From Burkholderiaceae bacterium (GTDB taxonomy: Bacteria; Pseudomonadota; Gammaproteobacteria; Burkholderiales; Burkholderiaceae_B): a stretch of 64,000 bases of DNA. Positions 51,595-60,550 of this stretch are shown in pieces. The notes under the pieces were generated by a model. The model searched no databases and was not told the origin of the DNA. It saw only the letters and a program-made list of their open reading frames with translations. The translations under genes and the position numbers were made by a program. The stretch spans positions 186,001-250,000 of the forward strand of contig JAGOAJ010000001.1 of assembly GCA_017983955.1 (NCBI GenBank), written 5' to 3'. Each line of letters begins with the position of its first letter. Position 1 is the stretch's first letter.

Positions 51595-53568
51595 ATGCGG
51601 ATATCTTGCTTTCGCCTGCTCGTCCTGGGACTTTTCTTACCAGCCTTCAGCATCGCCGTTGTCAACCCAACTAGCGCCGCTTCGCTAACCGACACGCAAA
51701 TAAAACTCGCTCGTGACGATATCGCGGCTCTGGAGCGCAATGGTCTGCCATATGCGGCACTAAAACACGCCCAACAACATCCTGAGGCCTTCAGCCCCGC
51801 CGCCATGCGGGGACTGGAAGCCAACTACCTGGCAGAGCTCACTCGCTTATCAACGATGCCTACGCGTCAATCCCAGGATAGATACGCAGTGGCCGACCGA
51901 GCCATTGCAGAGTACGACAGGCTTATACCTGCCTGGCAAGCATTGGGACAGCCCGCGCATGCTGATGTACTACGTCTACGATATGACCGAATACAAGCAT
52001 TGCATGCCCGTGTGCGTATGCAAGACGTAGTTATGGAATATGAAAATCTTGAGGCCCAAGGAGTTGTGGTGCCTCGCTACATACTTAACGATGTCGCATC
52101 GGCTTATCTATATTTACATCAGCCAGAAAAGGCGCGTGACCTATACCGACGCTCGCTATCAGACCCTCAAAGTACCCAAGATAGTCCCGCCGAACGGCTG
52201 GCAAACGAAACTGGGTTGTTTTATGCATTGATAGAGACAGAAAACTTCGACGAAGCCCAAACGGTCATAGACGCGGCCACAGCCAAGGTGCCTATTTGGG
52301 TATATCCCATAGGCGGCACAGAAAAAATGCCTAATGATCTACGTCTATATGCCGAACAGGCAGGCGCTATGGGCCTGTTGTACGCTGACCAAACCGCTGC
52401 AGCTCAAAACAAACTCACGGAGATGGTTGAGTTAGCACCTAACCATAGCGGCTTGCGTGCCGCACTGGCCACTGTCCATCTGGCTCGCGAGCACCCACGT
52501 CTTGCCGAGCAAGAGCTCCAGTCTGCTCAAACCATAGATCCACTCGCCAGAGAGGTTATAGCGACACAAGGACAAACGGCACTAGAACTCCAAGAATGGC
52601 GTCAAGCCGATATCCTGACAAACTATCTGCAAACTAACTTCCCAGAAGATTTGCAAACCCAGCAGCTTGTTCGCGACTGGACCACCCATAACAAAGCGGA
52701 GGTGGTTGTTTCTGGCCACAGGGGTCTAAAGTCCGACAGTCCTGTTGCCGGCAGCGATGACTTCGGTGTCGATGTGGTGGCTTACACCATGCCCATATCT
52801 TACAACTGGCGCTTATTTGCTGGTGGCGGTTATGCCAGCAGCGACTTCGAAGAAGGTAGTGGCCGTTATCGTTGGGCCCGTGGCGGTGCTGAATGGCGCG
52901 GCCGTGATCTAAGTGCCGAAGTGGAAATATCAAATAATGATTACGGCCATGGCAATAAGCTGGGAGCCCGTGCAGCATTTGCCTATGATCTAAACGATCA
53001 GTGGCAGATTGGTGCCGCTCTTGCGCGCCATGATAGAAACACGCCATTACGCGCCCTACGCAATGATGTCAGCTCCGACAGCGCCGAAGTTTCAGTACGT
53101 TGGCGCGGCAACGAACAACGCGAATGGGCACTGTCTGTCAAGCCATCCCACTTCAGCGACGGCAACCACCGCCTGGAGGCTGTCTTAAATGGGCGCGAGC
53201 GTCTGTATACCTCGCCGCACTTCAAAGCGGATTTATTGCTGGGCGTCGCGGCGTCACATAACTCGGCAGATGATGCGTTCTACTTCAACCCTCGCTCCGA
53301 CCTGGAAGTGCTGCCGGCCATCAATCTGACACATACCCTATATAGACGGTATGACACTGTGCTTGAGCATAATCTTCTGTTGGGCGCGGGCATTTACAAA
53401 CAGCACTCCTTTGGCTCAGGGGCTATAGCCGCCATCGCTTATGGCATGCGTTACCGGACCAACAAAACGATAGATGTGGGCGCCACCATCAGTGGCGTTA
53501 GCAGACCCTATGACGGCATACGCGAACGCGAAGTTCGTGTGGTGTTTGACATGAACTTTCGCTTCTAG
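51595..53568 (+). CDS. pgaA: Poly-N-acetylglucosamine export porin PgaA
   Basis: Outer-membrane exporter of partly deacetylated poly-beta-1,6-GlcNAc, 657 residues from the ATG at 51595; another ATG at 51577 lies in the hairpin loop without a good site. A signal peptide runs to about TSAAS. The first 350 or so residues are TPR-like helices (AERLANETGLFYALIETENFDEA; LEQADILTNYLQ-like repeats), and the last 290 form a beta barrel ending in FDMNFRF with a terminal phenylalanine, as needed for BAM insertion. Slightly shorter than E. coli PgaA (about 800), mainly in the TPR part. Confidence 0.92.
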   Translation: MRISCFRLLVLGLFLPAFSIAVVNPTSAASLTDTQIKLARDDIAALERNGLPYAALKHAQQHPEAFSPAAMRGLEANYLAELTRLSTMPTRQSQDRYAVADRAIAEYDRLIPAWQALGQPAHADVLRLRYDRIQALHARVRMQDVVMEYENLEAQGVVVPRYILNDVASAYLYLHQPEKARDLYRRSLSDPQSTQDSPAERLANETGLFYALIETENFDEAQTVIDAATAKVPIWVYPIGGTEKMPNDLRLYAEQAGAMGLLYADQTAAAQNKLTEMVELAPNHSGLRAALATVHLAREHPRLAEQELQSAQTIDPLAREVIATQGQTALELQEWRQADILTNYLQTNFPEDLQTQQLVRDWTTHNKAEVVVSGHRGLKSDSPVAGSDDFGVDVVAYTMPISYNWRLFAGGGYASSDFEEGSGRYRWARGGAEWRGRDLSAEVEISNNDYGHGNKLGARAAFAYDLNDQWQIGAALARHDRNTPLRALRNDVSSDSAEVSVRWRGNEQREWALSVKPSHFSDGNHRLEAVLNGRERLYTSPHFKADLLLGVAASHNSADDAFYFNPRSDLEVLPAINLTHTLYRRYDTVLEHNLLLGAGIYKQHSFGSGAIAAIAYGMRYRTNKTIDVGATISGVSRPYDGIREREVRVVFDMNFRF

Positions 53569-53577
53569 AGAGACCCT

Positions 53578-55605
53578 ATGCCCTTCTATGACTCTTTACT
53601 TCGTGCCATCAGCGGACTAATAGCTACGTTTTTGTTAAGTAGCTGTGCCAGTCAGACCCCCGTGTTTGTTCCACCTGAACTACGTGCCAACACCAAAGCC
53701 GAACAGCCTTGGGTGGAAAACAATTACCTAGTGCTGGCGTATCACGATGTCGAGGATAAAGATGCCGATCAAGCCTACCTCAGTGTTAGCACCGACCACC
53801 TTAAACAGCAGTTTGCCTGGTTACGCGAAAACCACTACCAGCCCATCACTGTAGATCAAATACTGAATGCGAAGATGGGGGGAACTCCCTTGCCCAGCAA
53901 GGCGGTGTTACTCACTTTTGACGATGGTTACCGCAGTTTTTACACCCGCGTACTACCTTTATTGAAAGCGTATCAATGGCCAGCAGTGCTAGCCCCGGTA
54001 GGCCACTGGGTAGACACCCCCGATGATCAACCAGTCAATTTTGGCGGCAAGATAACCAATAGGGAACGCTTTCTGACCTGGCCGCAAGTGAAAGAAATTT
54101 CCGAGTCTGGCTTAGTGGAAATAGGCTCACACACCGACAATCTGCATTTTGGCATTTTGGCCAACCCTCAAGGAAATCAACAACCTGCGGCTGCAACCCA
54201 TGCCTATAACTCGACAACCGGCCAATATGAAACTGATGCCGAATATGAACAACGTCTACGCACGGATATCGCAAGGATTTCAGAAAAACTGCAACAGGTA
54301 ACCGGTAAAAAGCCCAGGGTGTGGGTCTGGCCCTATGGCGCAGCTAGCGGTACAGCTGAACGGCTAGTGCAGGAAGGCGGCTACAAACTGCTCTTAAACC
54401 TGGGTGAAGGACTAGCGCACGCTAACGATACTGTAGGCGTGCCACGTATGTTGGTGGCAAACGACCCCACCCTTGAAGTGTTCACCAACTCGGCCATAAA
54501 AATGGGTAATAACGACACCATGCGTGTGGTGCATGTCGACCTGGACTATGTTTACGACCCCGACCCTGCCCAGATGGAGCGCAATCTGGGAGCAATGGTT
54601 CAACGTATAGCCGACCTACAGATTTCCACAGTTTTCTTACAGGCTTACGCCGATCCAGAAGGTGATGGCTTAGTTAAATCAGTGTATTTCCCTAATCGAC
54701 ACCTGCCTATGCGTGCCGACCTATTCAATCGGGCCGCCTGGCAATTGGCCAGCCGTACCACGGTCGACGTATATGCATGGATGCCGGTACTGAGTTTTGA
54801 TCTGGCGCCATCCATCGCGAGAGTAACGCGCTGGAACCCTGAAACTGGCACAGACGGCATAGATCCAAAACAATATATACGGCTATCGCCCTTTGACCCC
54901 GAAGCGCGTCGCCAGATTACAGAAATCTATGAGGACCTGGCCAAAAGCTCCGTGTTCAGTGGAATTTTGTACCACGACGATGCCTTGCTATCAGACTTTG
55001 AAGACTCTAGCCCTGATGCATTAGCCGCTTACCAAGCCGCCGGGCTGCCCAACAGCATAGCTAAGTTACGTGCAGACCCAGCCACGCTGCACCGCTGGAC
55101 TCGCTACAAAAGCCGTTACCTTATTGACTTTACCAATATGCTGACACAGCACGTGCGCAGCATACGCGGCGAGCATATACGCACTGCCAGAAACATTTAT
55201 GCCGAACCAATATTGAATCCTGAAAGCGAAGTCTGGTTTGCTCAAAATTTAGATGACTTCCTGGCGAACTACGACTGGACAGCTCCGATGGCCATGCCTT
55301 TGATGGAAAAAATTCCTGAAAGCCGTGCTGGTGCCTGGCTAGATCAACTGGTGGATGCTGTAGCTAGCCGTCCTGGTGCGTTGAAAAAAACCGTATTTGA
55401 AATACAAGGTCACGACTGGCCCTCTGAGACCGGTCATCCAGACGCAAAGCAAATCCCGTCCGAAACTATGGCCCGCTGGTTAGAGAGACTACAGTTGCGC
55501 GGCGCAAATAATTTTGGCTACTACCCAGATGATTTTGTACAAAACCAGCCCCGGATTGATGTTATTAGGCCGGCCCTTTCTAATGCATGGTACCCCTGGA
55601 AATGA
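53578..55605 (+). CDS. pgaB: Poly-beta-1,6-N-acetylglucosamine N-deacetylase PgaB
   Basis: Lipoprotein of 675 residues with lipobox LSSC ending at Cys23. The N-terminal polysaccharide deacetylase (NodB) domain shows the metal and catalytic motifs YHDVEDK (about 57-63), LTFDDGYRSF (about 113-122) and IGSHTDNLH (about 182-190). The C-terminal domain from residue 310 (VDLDYVYDPDPAQM, VFLQAYADPEGDG) is the glycoside hydrolase-like part that binds the polymer. Removes some acetyl groups to allow export through PgaA. Its stop overlaps the pgaC start. Confidence 0.95.
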   Translation: MPFYDSLLRAISGLIATFLLSSCASQTPVFVPPELRANTKAEQPWVENNYLVLAYHDVEDKDADQAYLSVSTDHLKQQFAWLRENHYQPITVDQILNAKMGGTPLPSKAVLLTFDDGYRSFYTRVLPLLKAYQWPAVLAPVGHWVDTPDDQPVNFGGKITNRERFLTWPQVKEISESGLVEIGSHTDNLHFGILANPQGNQQPAAATHAYNSTTGQYETDAEYEQRLRTDIARISEKLQQVTGKKPRVWVWPYGAASGTAERLVQEGGYKLLLNLGEGLAHANDTVGVPRMLVANDPTLEVFTNSAIKMGNNDTMRVVHVDLDYVYDPDPAQMERNLGAMVQRIADLQISTVFLQAYADPEGDGLVKSVYFPNRHLPMRADLFNRAAWQLASRTTVDVYAWMPVLSFDLAPSIARVTRWNPETGTDGIDPKQYIRLSPFDPEARRQITEIYEDLAKSSVFSGILYHDDALLSDFEDSSPDALAAYQAAGLPNSIAKLRADPATLHRWTRYKSRYLIDFTNMLTQHVRSIRGEHIRTARNIYAEPILNPESEVWFAQNLDDFLANYDWTAPMAMPLMEKIPESRAGAWLDQLVDAVASRPGALKKTVFEIQGHDWPSETGHPDAKQIPSETMARWLERLQLRGANNFGYYPDDFVQNQPRIDVIRPALSNAWYPWK

Positions 55606-56930
55606 CAGACAGACTGATAGCCCTACTTGTACTTTGTATCGCACTTGGCGCCCCATTTGGCCTAGCCTTGGTGCTGACCAGCGATGTCCTACTAACTTTT
55701 GTGTTCTTGTATCCGCTATTCATGTCGGGTATCTGGATAGCTGGCGGCCTGTACTTCTGGGTGCACTTAGAGCGCAAATGGAACTGGCGACCCTATCGCC
55801 CTCCGCAGATTGCCGGAGAACCATTGATCAGCATACTAATCCCGTGTTTTAACGAGGAAGAAAACGGCGAGGCAACAATATTGGCTGCACTGGCCCAGAC
55901 TTACCCCAATATAGAAGTCATCGCAATTAACGATGGCTCTAGCGATAATACGGCTGCCATTTTTGACCTCTTGAGCACAAAATATGAATGCCTACGCATT
56001 GTTCATTTGGCCAAAAACCAGGGTAAGGCAATGGCCCTGCGCATGGGTGCGATGGCTGCCCGTGGTGAGTACTTGGTGTGCATCGATGGTGACGCCCTGC
56101 TGGAACCAGATGCCGCCGCGTACCTGGTAGCCCCCTTGGTAGCCAACCCTCGCGTCGGTGCCGTCACTGGTAATCCCCGTATCCGCACGCGCTCCACACT
56201 GATAGGACGTATACAAGTCGGTGAGTTCTCATCGATTATCGGCCTCATTAAACGCACTCAGCGAGTCTATGGACAGCTATTCACCGTTTCAGGTGCAGTC
56301 ACAGCCTTCAGGCTTCGCGCCCTAGACGAAGTGGACTACTGGAGTCTGGACATGATTACTGAAGACATAGACATCACGTGGAAGCTGCAGCTTGCCAAGT
56401 GGCAGATATTCTACGAGCCGCGTGCCTTGTGCTGGATACTTATGCCTGAAACACTACGAGGCCTATGGAAACAGCGGCGCCGCTGGTCACAAGGTGGTGC
56501 CGAGGTTTTCCTGAAAAATTTGAATATTATCTGGCAATGGAAACATCGCCGAATGTGGCCCTTGATCATTGATTACTGCCTGTCGATAGGCTGGGCCTTC
56601 GCCTTGGCACTATCCGTAATTCTGTGGATACTGGGCAATTTGCTGGTACTACCCACAACGATACAAGTTCCGACGCTCTTGCCTCCGTCATTCACTGGCA
56701 TGGTGCTGGCCATGTTCTGTCTACTTCAGTTTGCTGTCAGCGTGCTGATAGATCGTCGTTATGAACCCAATCTTCACCGGGCACTGTATTGGACTATTTG
56801 GTACCCATTTGCCTTTTGGACCATAAACCTATTCACCACTCTTATTAGTTTTCCCAAAGTCATGCTGCGTATGAGGCGCCAGCGCGCACGCTGGACCAGT
56901 CCCGACCGTGGCATTAAGGAGCTCACATGA
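55602..56930 (+). CDS. pgaC: Poly-beta-1,6-N-acetylglucosamine synthase PgaC
   Basis: Membrane processive family 2 glycosyltransferase, 442 residues, that polymerises UDP-GlcNAc. The ATG overlaps the pgaB stop (ATGA). Catalytic set: IPCFNEEENGE (nucleotide fold), AINDGSSDNT, CIDGDALLEP with the DxD metal site, TEDIDITWKLQ (catalytic base) and QRRRWSQGG (acceptor site). Two N-terminal helices and at least two C-terminal helices anchor it. It works with PgaD, whose gene overlaps by 4 bp, and would be activated by cyclic di-GMP as in other Pga systems. Confidence 0.95.
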   Translation: MTDRLIALLVLCIALGAPFGLALVLTSDVLLTFVFLYPLFMSGIWIAGGLYFWVHLERKWNWRPYRPPQIAGEPLISILIPCFNEEENGEATILAALAQTYPNIEVIAINDGSSDNTAAIFDLLSTKYECLRIVHLAKNQGKAMALRMGAMAARGEYLVCIDGDALLEPDAAAYLVAPLVANPRVGAVTGNPRIRTRSTLIGRIQVGEFSSIIGLIKRTQRVYGQLFTVSGAVTAFRLRALDEVDYWSLDMITEDIDITWKLQLAKWQIFYEPRALCWILMPETLRGLWKQRRRWSQGGAEVFLKNLNIIWQWKHRRMWPLIIDYCLSIGWAFALALSVILWILGNLLVLPTTIQVPTLLPPSFTGMVLAMFCLLQFAVSVLIDRRYEPNLHRALYWTIWYPFAFWTINLFTTLISFPKVMLRMRRQRARWTSPDRGIKELT

Positions 56931-57403
56931 TTATCAAAACCCAACGTTCTCTTATCGGTCTGACCATGGATGGCGCCCTGACTGCTGTAGGTTGGATAGG
57001 ATTTTTCTATTTGTTTACCCAGGGTGTTATGAGCCTGCTGATGCCTGCTTATCAGAAGACAGGGTATGCAGCTCAATTGGCAGCGCTGATGCCATCCATC
57101 CAAACATTGATGGTTTATTTATTGGTTCTATTGCTTAATGGCGTACTTCTAGTACTTTGGGCATGCTATTGCCAAACCTTGTTTAAGAGGCTGATAAGCC
57201 GACAAATACACTTAGAGAGCACCGCCCCCGCTGTAGCAGCGCATTTTCACCTATTGCCAAAACAGCTACATGATGTTCGTGACAGCCGTGTCACAGTGAT
57301 TTATCACACTGACGAAGGTGACATTAACCATTTGGAAATCGATCAGCTAGAAGTGTATACGCCTAGACACAACGGTATTTATTTGGTTGAAAAATCAGCA
57401 TGA
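56927..57403 (+). CDS. pgaD: PgaD, auxiliary subunit of the polymer synthase
   Basis: A 158-residue membrane protein with two hydrophobic helices (about residues 18-40 and 58-80) and a cytoplasmic C-terminus, like E. coli PgaD, which binds cyclic di-GMP together with PgaC. It starts inside the pgaC stop region (ATGA overlap). Sequence conservation in this family is low; the call rests on position and topology. Last gene of pgaABCD. Confidence 0.88.
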   Translation: MIIKTQRSLIGLTMDGALTAVGWIGFFYLFTQGVMSLLMPAYQKTGYAAQLAALMPSIQTLMVYLLVLLLNGVLLVLWACYCQTLFKRLISRQIHLESTAPAVAAHFHLLPKQLHDVRDSRVTVIYHTDEGDINHLEIDQLEVYTPRHNGIYLVEKSA

Positions 57404-57869
57404 CAGCAACCTGGGTTCCACCCCTCTAGCTATGCTGTGCCGTATGTTTACATTAAAAATTCTACTACATACGGTCGAATTGAATTACACCTATTAATGC
57501 AGAGCAATGACCCAGCAGAACCTGGCCGGTCATCGCTCTCGCTCGATCAGACCTGATTAAGCCCTTTATAGTTAGTAAGCTAATAATGCTAAATTTATTA
57601 TTACGACAACTAACATAAGGTATAGGCTGGTTTCTTAAAACGCTAGCAATTAAGCCGATAATAAAAAACACGTGGCAAGCATACTATTGCATGGCCGAGC
57701 CATGTGTAGCATTGCAAGGACTCGCAGAGTCTGCAAATTTAGATGACTTGAAAGTCCCGACTTAAAAGAAAAACAGTGCAGTTATTAACTGCAGGTCTCA
57801 AAATTGCTAACGCACAGCTAACTGATCGACACAGATCAGCGTGCTTGGTTTTGATCCAGGAAAATAAGT
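57404..57869. other. Intergenic region rich in inverted repeats between pgaD and the LuxR gene
   Basis: No gene is supported in these 466 bp. It is AT-rich and contains several exact inverted repeats: CCGTATGT/ACATACGG (57440-57474), CATGGC-CGA-GCCATG (57690-57704), TGCAGTT-ATT-AACTGCA (57777-57793) and CTGATC-N6-GATCAG (57822-57839). The last two lie 30-95 bp before the LuxR start and could be operators. A small RNA gene cannot be excluded. Confidence 0.5.
57440..57474. repeat. Inverted repeat downstream of pgaD
   Basis: CCGTATGT (57440-57447) and ACATACGG (57467-57474) form an 8-bp perfect stem with a 19-base AT-rich loop, 37 bp after the pgaD stop. The loop is long and no T run follows, so termination is uncertain. 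Confidence 0.4.
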
Positions 57870-58703
57870 ATGACATTCGTTATTGTTATCGAGCAAAAAC
57901 CTCTTCTAAGACTTGGCATCATGCATCTTTTGTCCAAGGTTAACGTGCCTTTAAATTTAGCTGGCTACGACCCAGTGCAGTTAGTTAAGCACGTCCCTAC
58001 ACAGAGCTGCGATTTAGCGATAGTATCCGTATCGGGGTCTGATGATATATTTCAACTAACGCAAAATGTGGAACGTATATGCTCGCCCAGAAGCATATTG
58101 CTTTTGTATGACTCGATCGAGATCCCATCGACGCCCCACACAATTTCATCGCACATAGTGGGCTGTGTATATAAACACGCTACGCCAGAAATACTATTGG
58201 CATCTATGCAACTTGTGTTGGCCGGTGGCACCTGCTTTCCCACCAGTTCTTGGTCTGAACACACTCAAATACCTTTGTCGTTAGTCCCCGACGCCGAAAA
58301 GCCGCTGACTTTTTCAGGCGACCCCGCCAATGATGGGCCAATTCATCCAACCGCCACATCATCTTCGCATCGGCAAATTCAAAAGTACACACGACGCGCC
58401 ACTGATAAATCCACCTCCACATCTACGTATCCATCGAATTCAACCTGTGGTGAATCGGAAATGTTGGGATTGACCCCGCGCCAATACGAAGTATTAGTAC
58501 TGCTGGCAAAAGGCTATCCTATGAAAACAGTTGGCCGACAACTTAATATCTCAGTGGCGACCGCCAAAGCCCATACAGAATCGTTGTACCAACGCCTGGA
58601 TGTACGTAACCGTAATGCTGCGGTATATGCCGCAATAAACCGAGGTGCCACTCTGGGCTGGGAATGCATCCCCAATCAATTCCAAGCAGGCGCGCCATCC
58701 TGA
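57870..58703 (+). CDS. LuxR-type (NarL/FixJ) regulator with degenerate receiver
   Basis: A 277-residue protein. Residues 1-120 resemble a response-regulator receiver (VIVIEQKPLLRLGIMHLL, CDLAIVSVSG, LLLYDS, GCVYKHATPEILLASMQLVLAGG), but the acidic pocket is reduced and the phospho-acceptor aspartate position reads VSV, so phosphorylation is unlikely. A polar linker (about 135-200) leads to the HTH at about 205-265 (LTPRQYEVLVLLAKGYPMKTVGRQL). It sits downstream of pgaABCD in the same direction but 466 bp away. A link to biofilm control is suggested by location only. Confidence 0.88.
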   Translation: MTFVIVIEQKPLLRLGIMHLLSKVNVPLNLAGYDPVQLVKHVPTQSCDLAIVSVSGSDDIFQLTQNVERICSPRSILLLYDSIEIPSTPHTISSHIVGCVYKHATPEILLASMQLVLAGGTCFPTSSWSEHTQIPLSLVPDAEKPLTFSGDPANDGPIHPTATSSSHRQIQKYTRRATDKSTSTSTYPSNSTCGESEMLGLTPRQYEVLVLLAKGYPMKTVGRQLNISVATAKAHTESLYQRLDVRNRNAAVYAAINRGATLGWECIPNQFQAGAPS

Positions 58704-58731
58704 TAAGCGGCTTTGAGCCTACGAAGCAACA

Positions 58732-58773
58732 AAAGGGTCTAGGCCAAAGGGTCTAGGCCAAAGGGTCTAGGCT
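58732..58773. repeat. Three tandem 14-bp repeats
   Basis: AAAGGGTCTAGGCC occurs at 58732-58745 and 58746-58759, and once more with a final T (58760-58773). The last copy includes the stop codon (complement of CTA, 58772-58774) of the minus-strand nnrD gene. It is between convergent genes. Probably a slippage-type expansion. Confidence 0.9.
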
Positions 58774-59605
58774 AAGACTTTAAGTGTTTCAGTACTAACG
58801 GAAGCATGGTTGGCAAGTCGTCCGCAACCAACCCCGCTCCGAACCGCCTAGCGGCATCGCTGTGGCACCAAACAGCGGCCACAGCGGCCCAAAATGGATC
58901 CATGCCTTGTGCTAATAGGCCCGCCACAATACCTGTCAGTACATCGCCGGTGCCGCCTGTGGCTAATTCCGAGGGTGCGTCAGTGTTAACCACTGCCTGA
59001 CCATCAGGTGATGCAATAATCGTCTCGTAGCCTTTTAGAATAACGACTGCACCACTGAGTTGTGCTGCGGCTACCGCACGCTCTAGACGATTGCCGGGCA
59101 AGGTAAAGACACACGCAAATTCGCCTTCGTGAGGGGTCATCACGCAAGGTCCTTGTATGGCAGAGAACAAGGTATCAGGATCGGATGAGAATGCAGTTAA
59201 GGCATCGGCATCAATCACTACCGTTCGCGCTGTTTTTAAAGCACTCAAAGTGTGTTGACGTGTGTCTTCCGATACCCCTGCCCCCGGGCCCACAACAATA
59301 ACGTTTTTGCGACTATCACTTAACAGCCCCTCCCAGTCGTGAACGCTGATAAAAGGCTGAACCATGACATGGGTTAAGGCACTGGCATAAATGGGCCATA
59401 CGGGAAGCGGCGCGGCAATAGTCACCAAGCCTGCACCTATACGCCCTGCTGCCAGTGCAGATAGGCGTGCCGCCCCAGTCATCATGGCGCCGCCCAGTAC
59501 CAGGACATGGCCACGTAAGTATTTATGATCACTGGCCCTTGGCCAAGGGAAGTGTGCCTGCCATAAGCTGGGACTGTTCACCAAAGGTTCAGTGTTTATT
59601 GTCAT
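58772..59605 (-). CDS. nnrD: ADP-dependent NAD(P)H-hydrate dehydratase
   Basis: Repairs damaged hydrated NAD(P)H (NADHX) in an ADP- or ATP-dependent reaction. At 277 residues it is the stand-alone C-terminal YjeF domain, without the epimerase part. Ribokinase-like fold motifs: VLVLGGAMMTGAARLSALAA near residue 30, VMTPHEGEFACVF near residue 154, and TGGTGDVLTGIVAGLLAQG near residue 216, the last being the anion hole with the catalytic aspartate. It lies 14 bp downstream of the HMG-CoA lyase gene; a functional link to that cluster is not expected. Confidence 0.93.
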   Translation of the reverse strand: MTINTEPLVNSPSLWQAHFPWPRASDHKYLRGHVLVLGGAMMTGAARLSALAAGRIGAGLVTIAAPLPVWPIYASALTHVMVQPFISVHDWEGLLSDSRKNVIVVGPGAGVSEDTRQHTLSALKTARTVVIDADALTAFSSDPDTLFSAIQGPCVMTPHEGEFACVFTLPGNRLERAVAAAQLSGAVVILKGYETIIASPDGQAVVNTDAPSELATGGTGDVLTGIVAGLLAQGMDPFWAAVAAVWCHSDAARRFGAGLVADDLPTMLPLVLKHLKS

Positions 59606-59619
59606 GTCACATTACCTCC

Positions 59620-60534
59620 TTAGCAGGAAAAGGAATGTTGTTTTTCCCTTGAGCCAGCTTTCAAGATATAACTTGGTATTTCATGGCCAACCATATCAGG
59701 GAGCTGTGCGGCCGTAGCCACCAACATACCCAAGTCCACGCCAGTGTCATAACCCATCAAGTGGAGCATGTGCACCAAGTCCTCAGTGCACGTATTCCCG
59801 CTGGCTCCCGGAGCAAACGGACACCCTCCGATTCCGCCTACGGACGAATCAAACCGATATATTCCAGCGTCTACAGCTGCGAGTGTGTTGGCTAATGCCA
59901 TGCCGCGGGTATTATGAAAATGCATGGTCAAATCAAGCGGTGCATAGTGTTCCACTAAGGTACTGGAAATTTTTTGAACTTGGGTTGGATAGGCCATCCC
60001 GGTTGTATCACAAAAAGTAATACCGTCCACCCCCAATTCCGCAAAGCGATCCACCAGTTGCAGCACCGATGCGAAGTCTACATTCCCATCAAATGGGCAG
60101 CCAAAAACCGTGGAAAGCGACACATTAATAGATACCGTCGCATTACCCACATAGTTTATAACGTCGACTAAGGCGGAAAAAGAAGCCTCCCGAGACATAC
60201 GTAAGTTGGAGCGGTTGTGACTTTCACTGACTGACATCACAAGATTCAGTTCATCAACCCCGCTTTCTAAAGCTCGTTGAGCCCCCCTCACATTTGGCAC
60301 TAAGGATGAGTAAACAACGCTGGAGTTTCTGACGATTCCTTTCATTACTGTTTCTGCGTCGCTTAACGCAGGAATGGCTTTGGGGGACGTAAAGGAAGTG
60401 ACCTCTATCTTTGCGAATCCACAATTGGAAAGATGATTAATAAAAGAGATTTTATCCGCCGTGTCAATAAAGCGACTCTCGCCCTGAAAACCATCTCTGG
60501 GCGCAACCTCTTGAATATATACTTTTGAGTTCAT
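59620..60534 (-). CDS. mvaB: Hydroxymethylglutaryl-CoA lyase
   Basis: DRE-TIM metallolyase of 304 residues, expected to cleave 3-hydroxy-3-methylglutaryl-CoA to acetyl-CoA and acetoacetate. Key residues are all visible: EVAPRDGFQGE (residues 9-19) with the Arg-Asp pair, the metal-binding HFHNTRG near residue 202, and the active-site loop GGIGGCPFAPGASGN near residue 234 with its cysteine, followed by TEDLV. It is in a run with CaiB, GMC oxidoreductase and aldehyde dehydrogenase genes. In this order a route from a branched diol or mevalonate to acetoacetate is possible. Related lyases acting on other acyl-CoAs cannot be excluded. Confidence 0.92.
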   Translation of the reverse strand: MNSKVYIQEVAPRDGFQGESRFIDTADKISFINHLSNCGFAKIEVTSFTSPKAIPALSDAETVMKGIVRNSSVVYSSLVPNVRGAQRALESGVDELNLVMSVSESHNRSNLRMSREASFSALVDVINYVGNATVSINVSLSTVFGCPFDGNVDFASVLQLVDRFAELGVDGITFCDTTGMAYPTQVQKISSTLVEHYAPLDLTMHFHNTRGMALANTLAAVDAGIYRFDSSVGGIGGCPFAPGASGNTCTEDLVHMLHLMGYDTGVDLGMLVATAAQLPDMVGHEIPSYILKAGSREKQHSFSC

Positions 60535-60550
60535 AATCTAATACCCGCCC

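Noticed and set aside
58732..58773. Short CRISPR-like array
   Set aside because: The three 14-bp units are directly adjacent with no spacers, and no cas gene is nearby.
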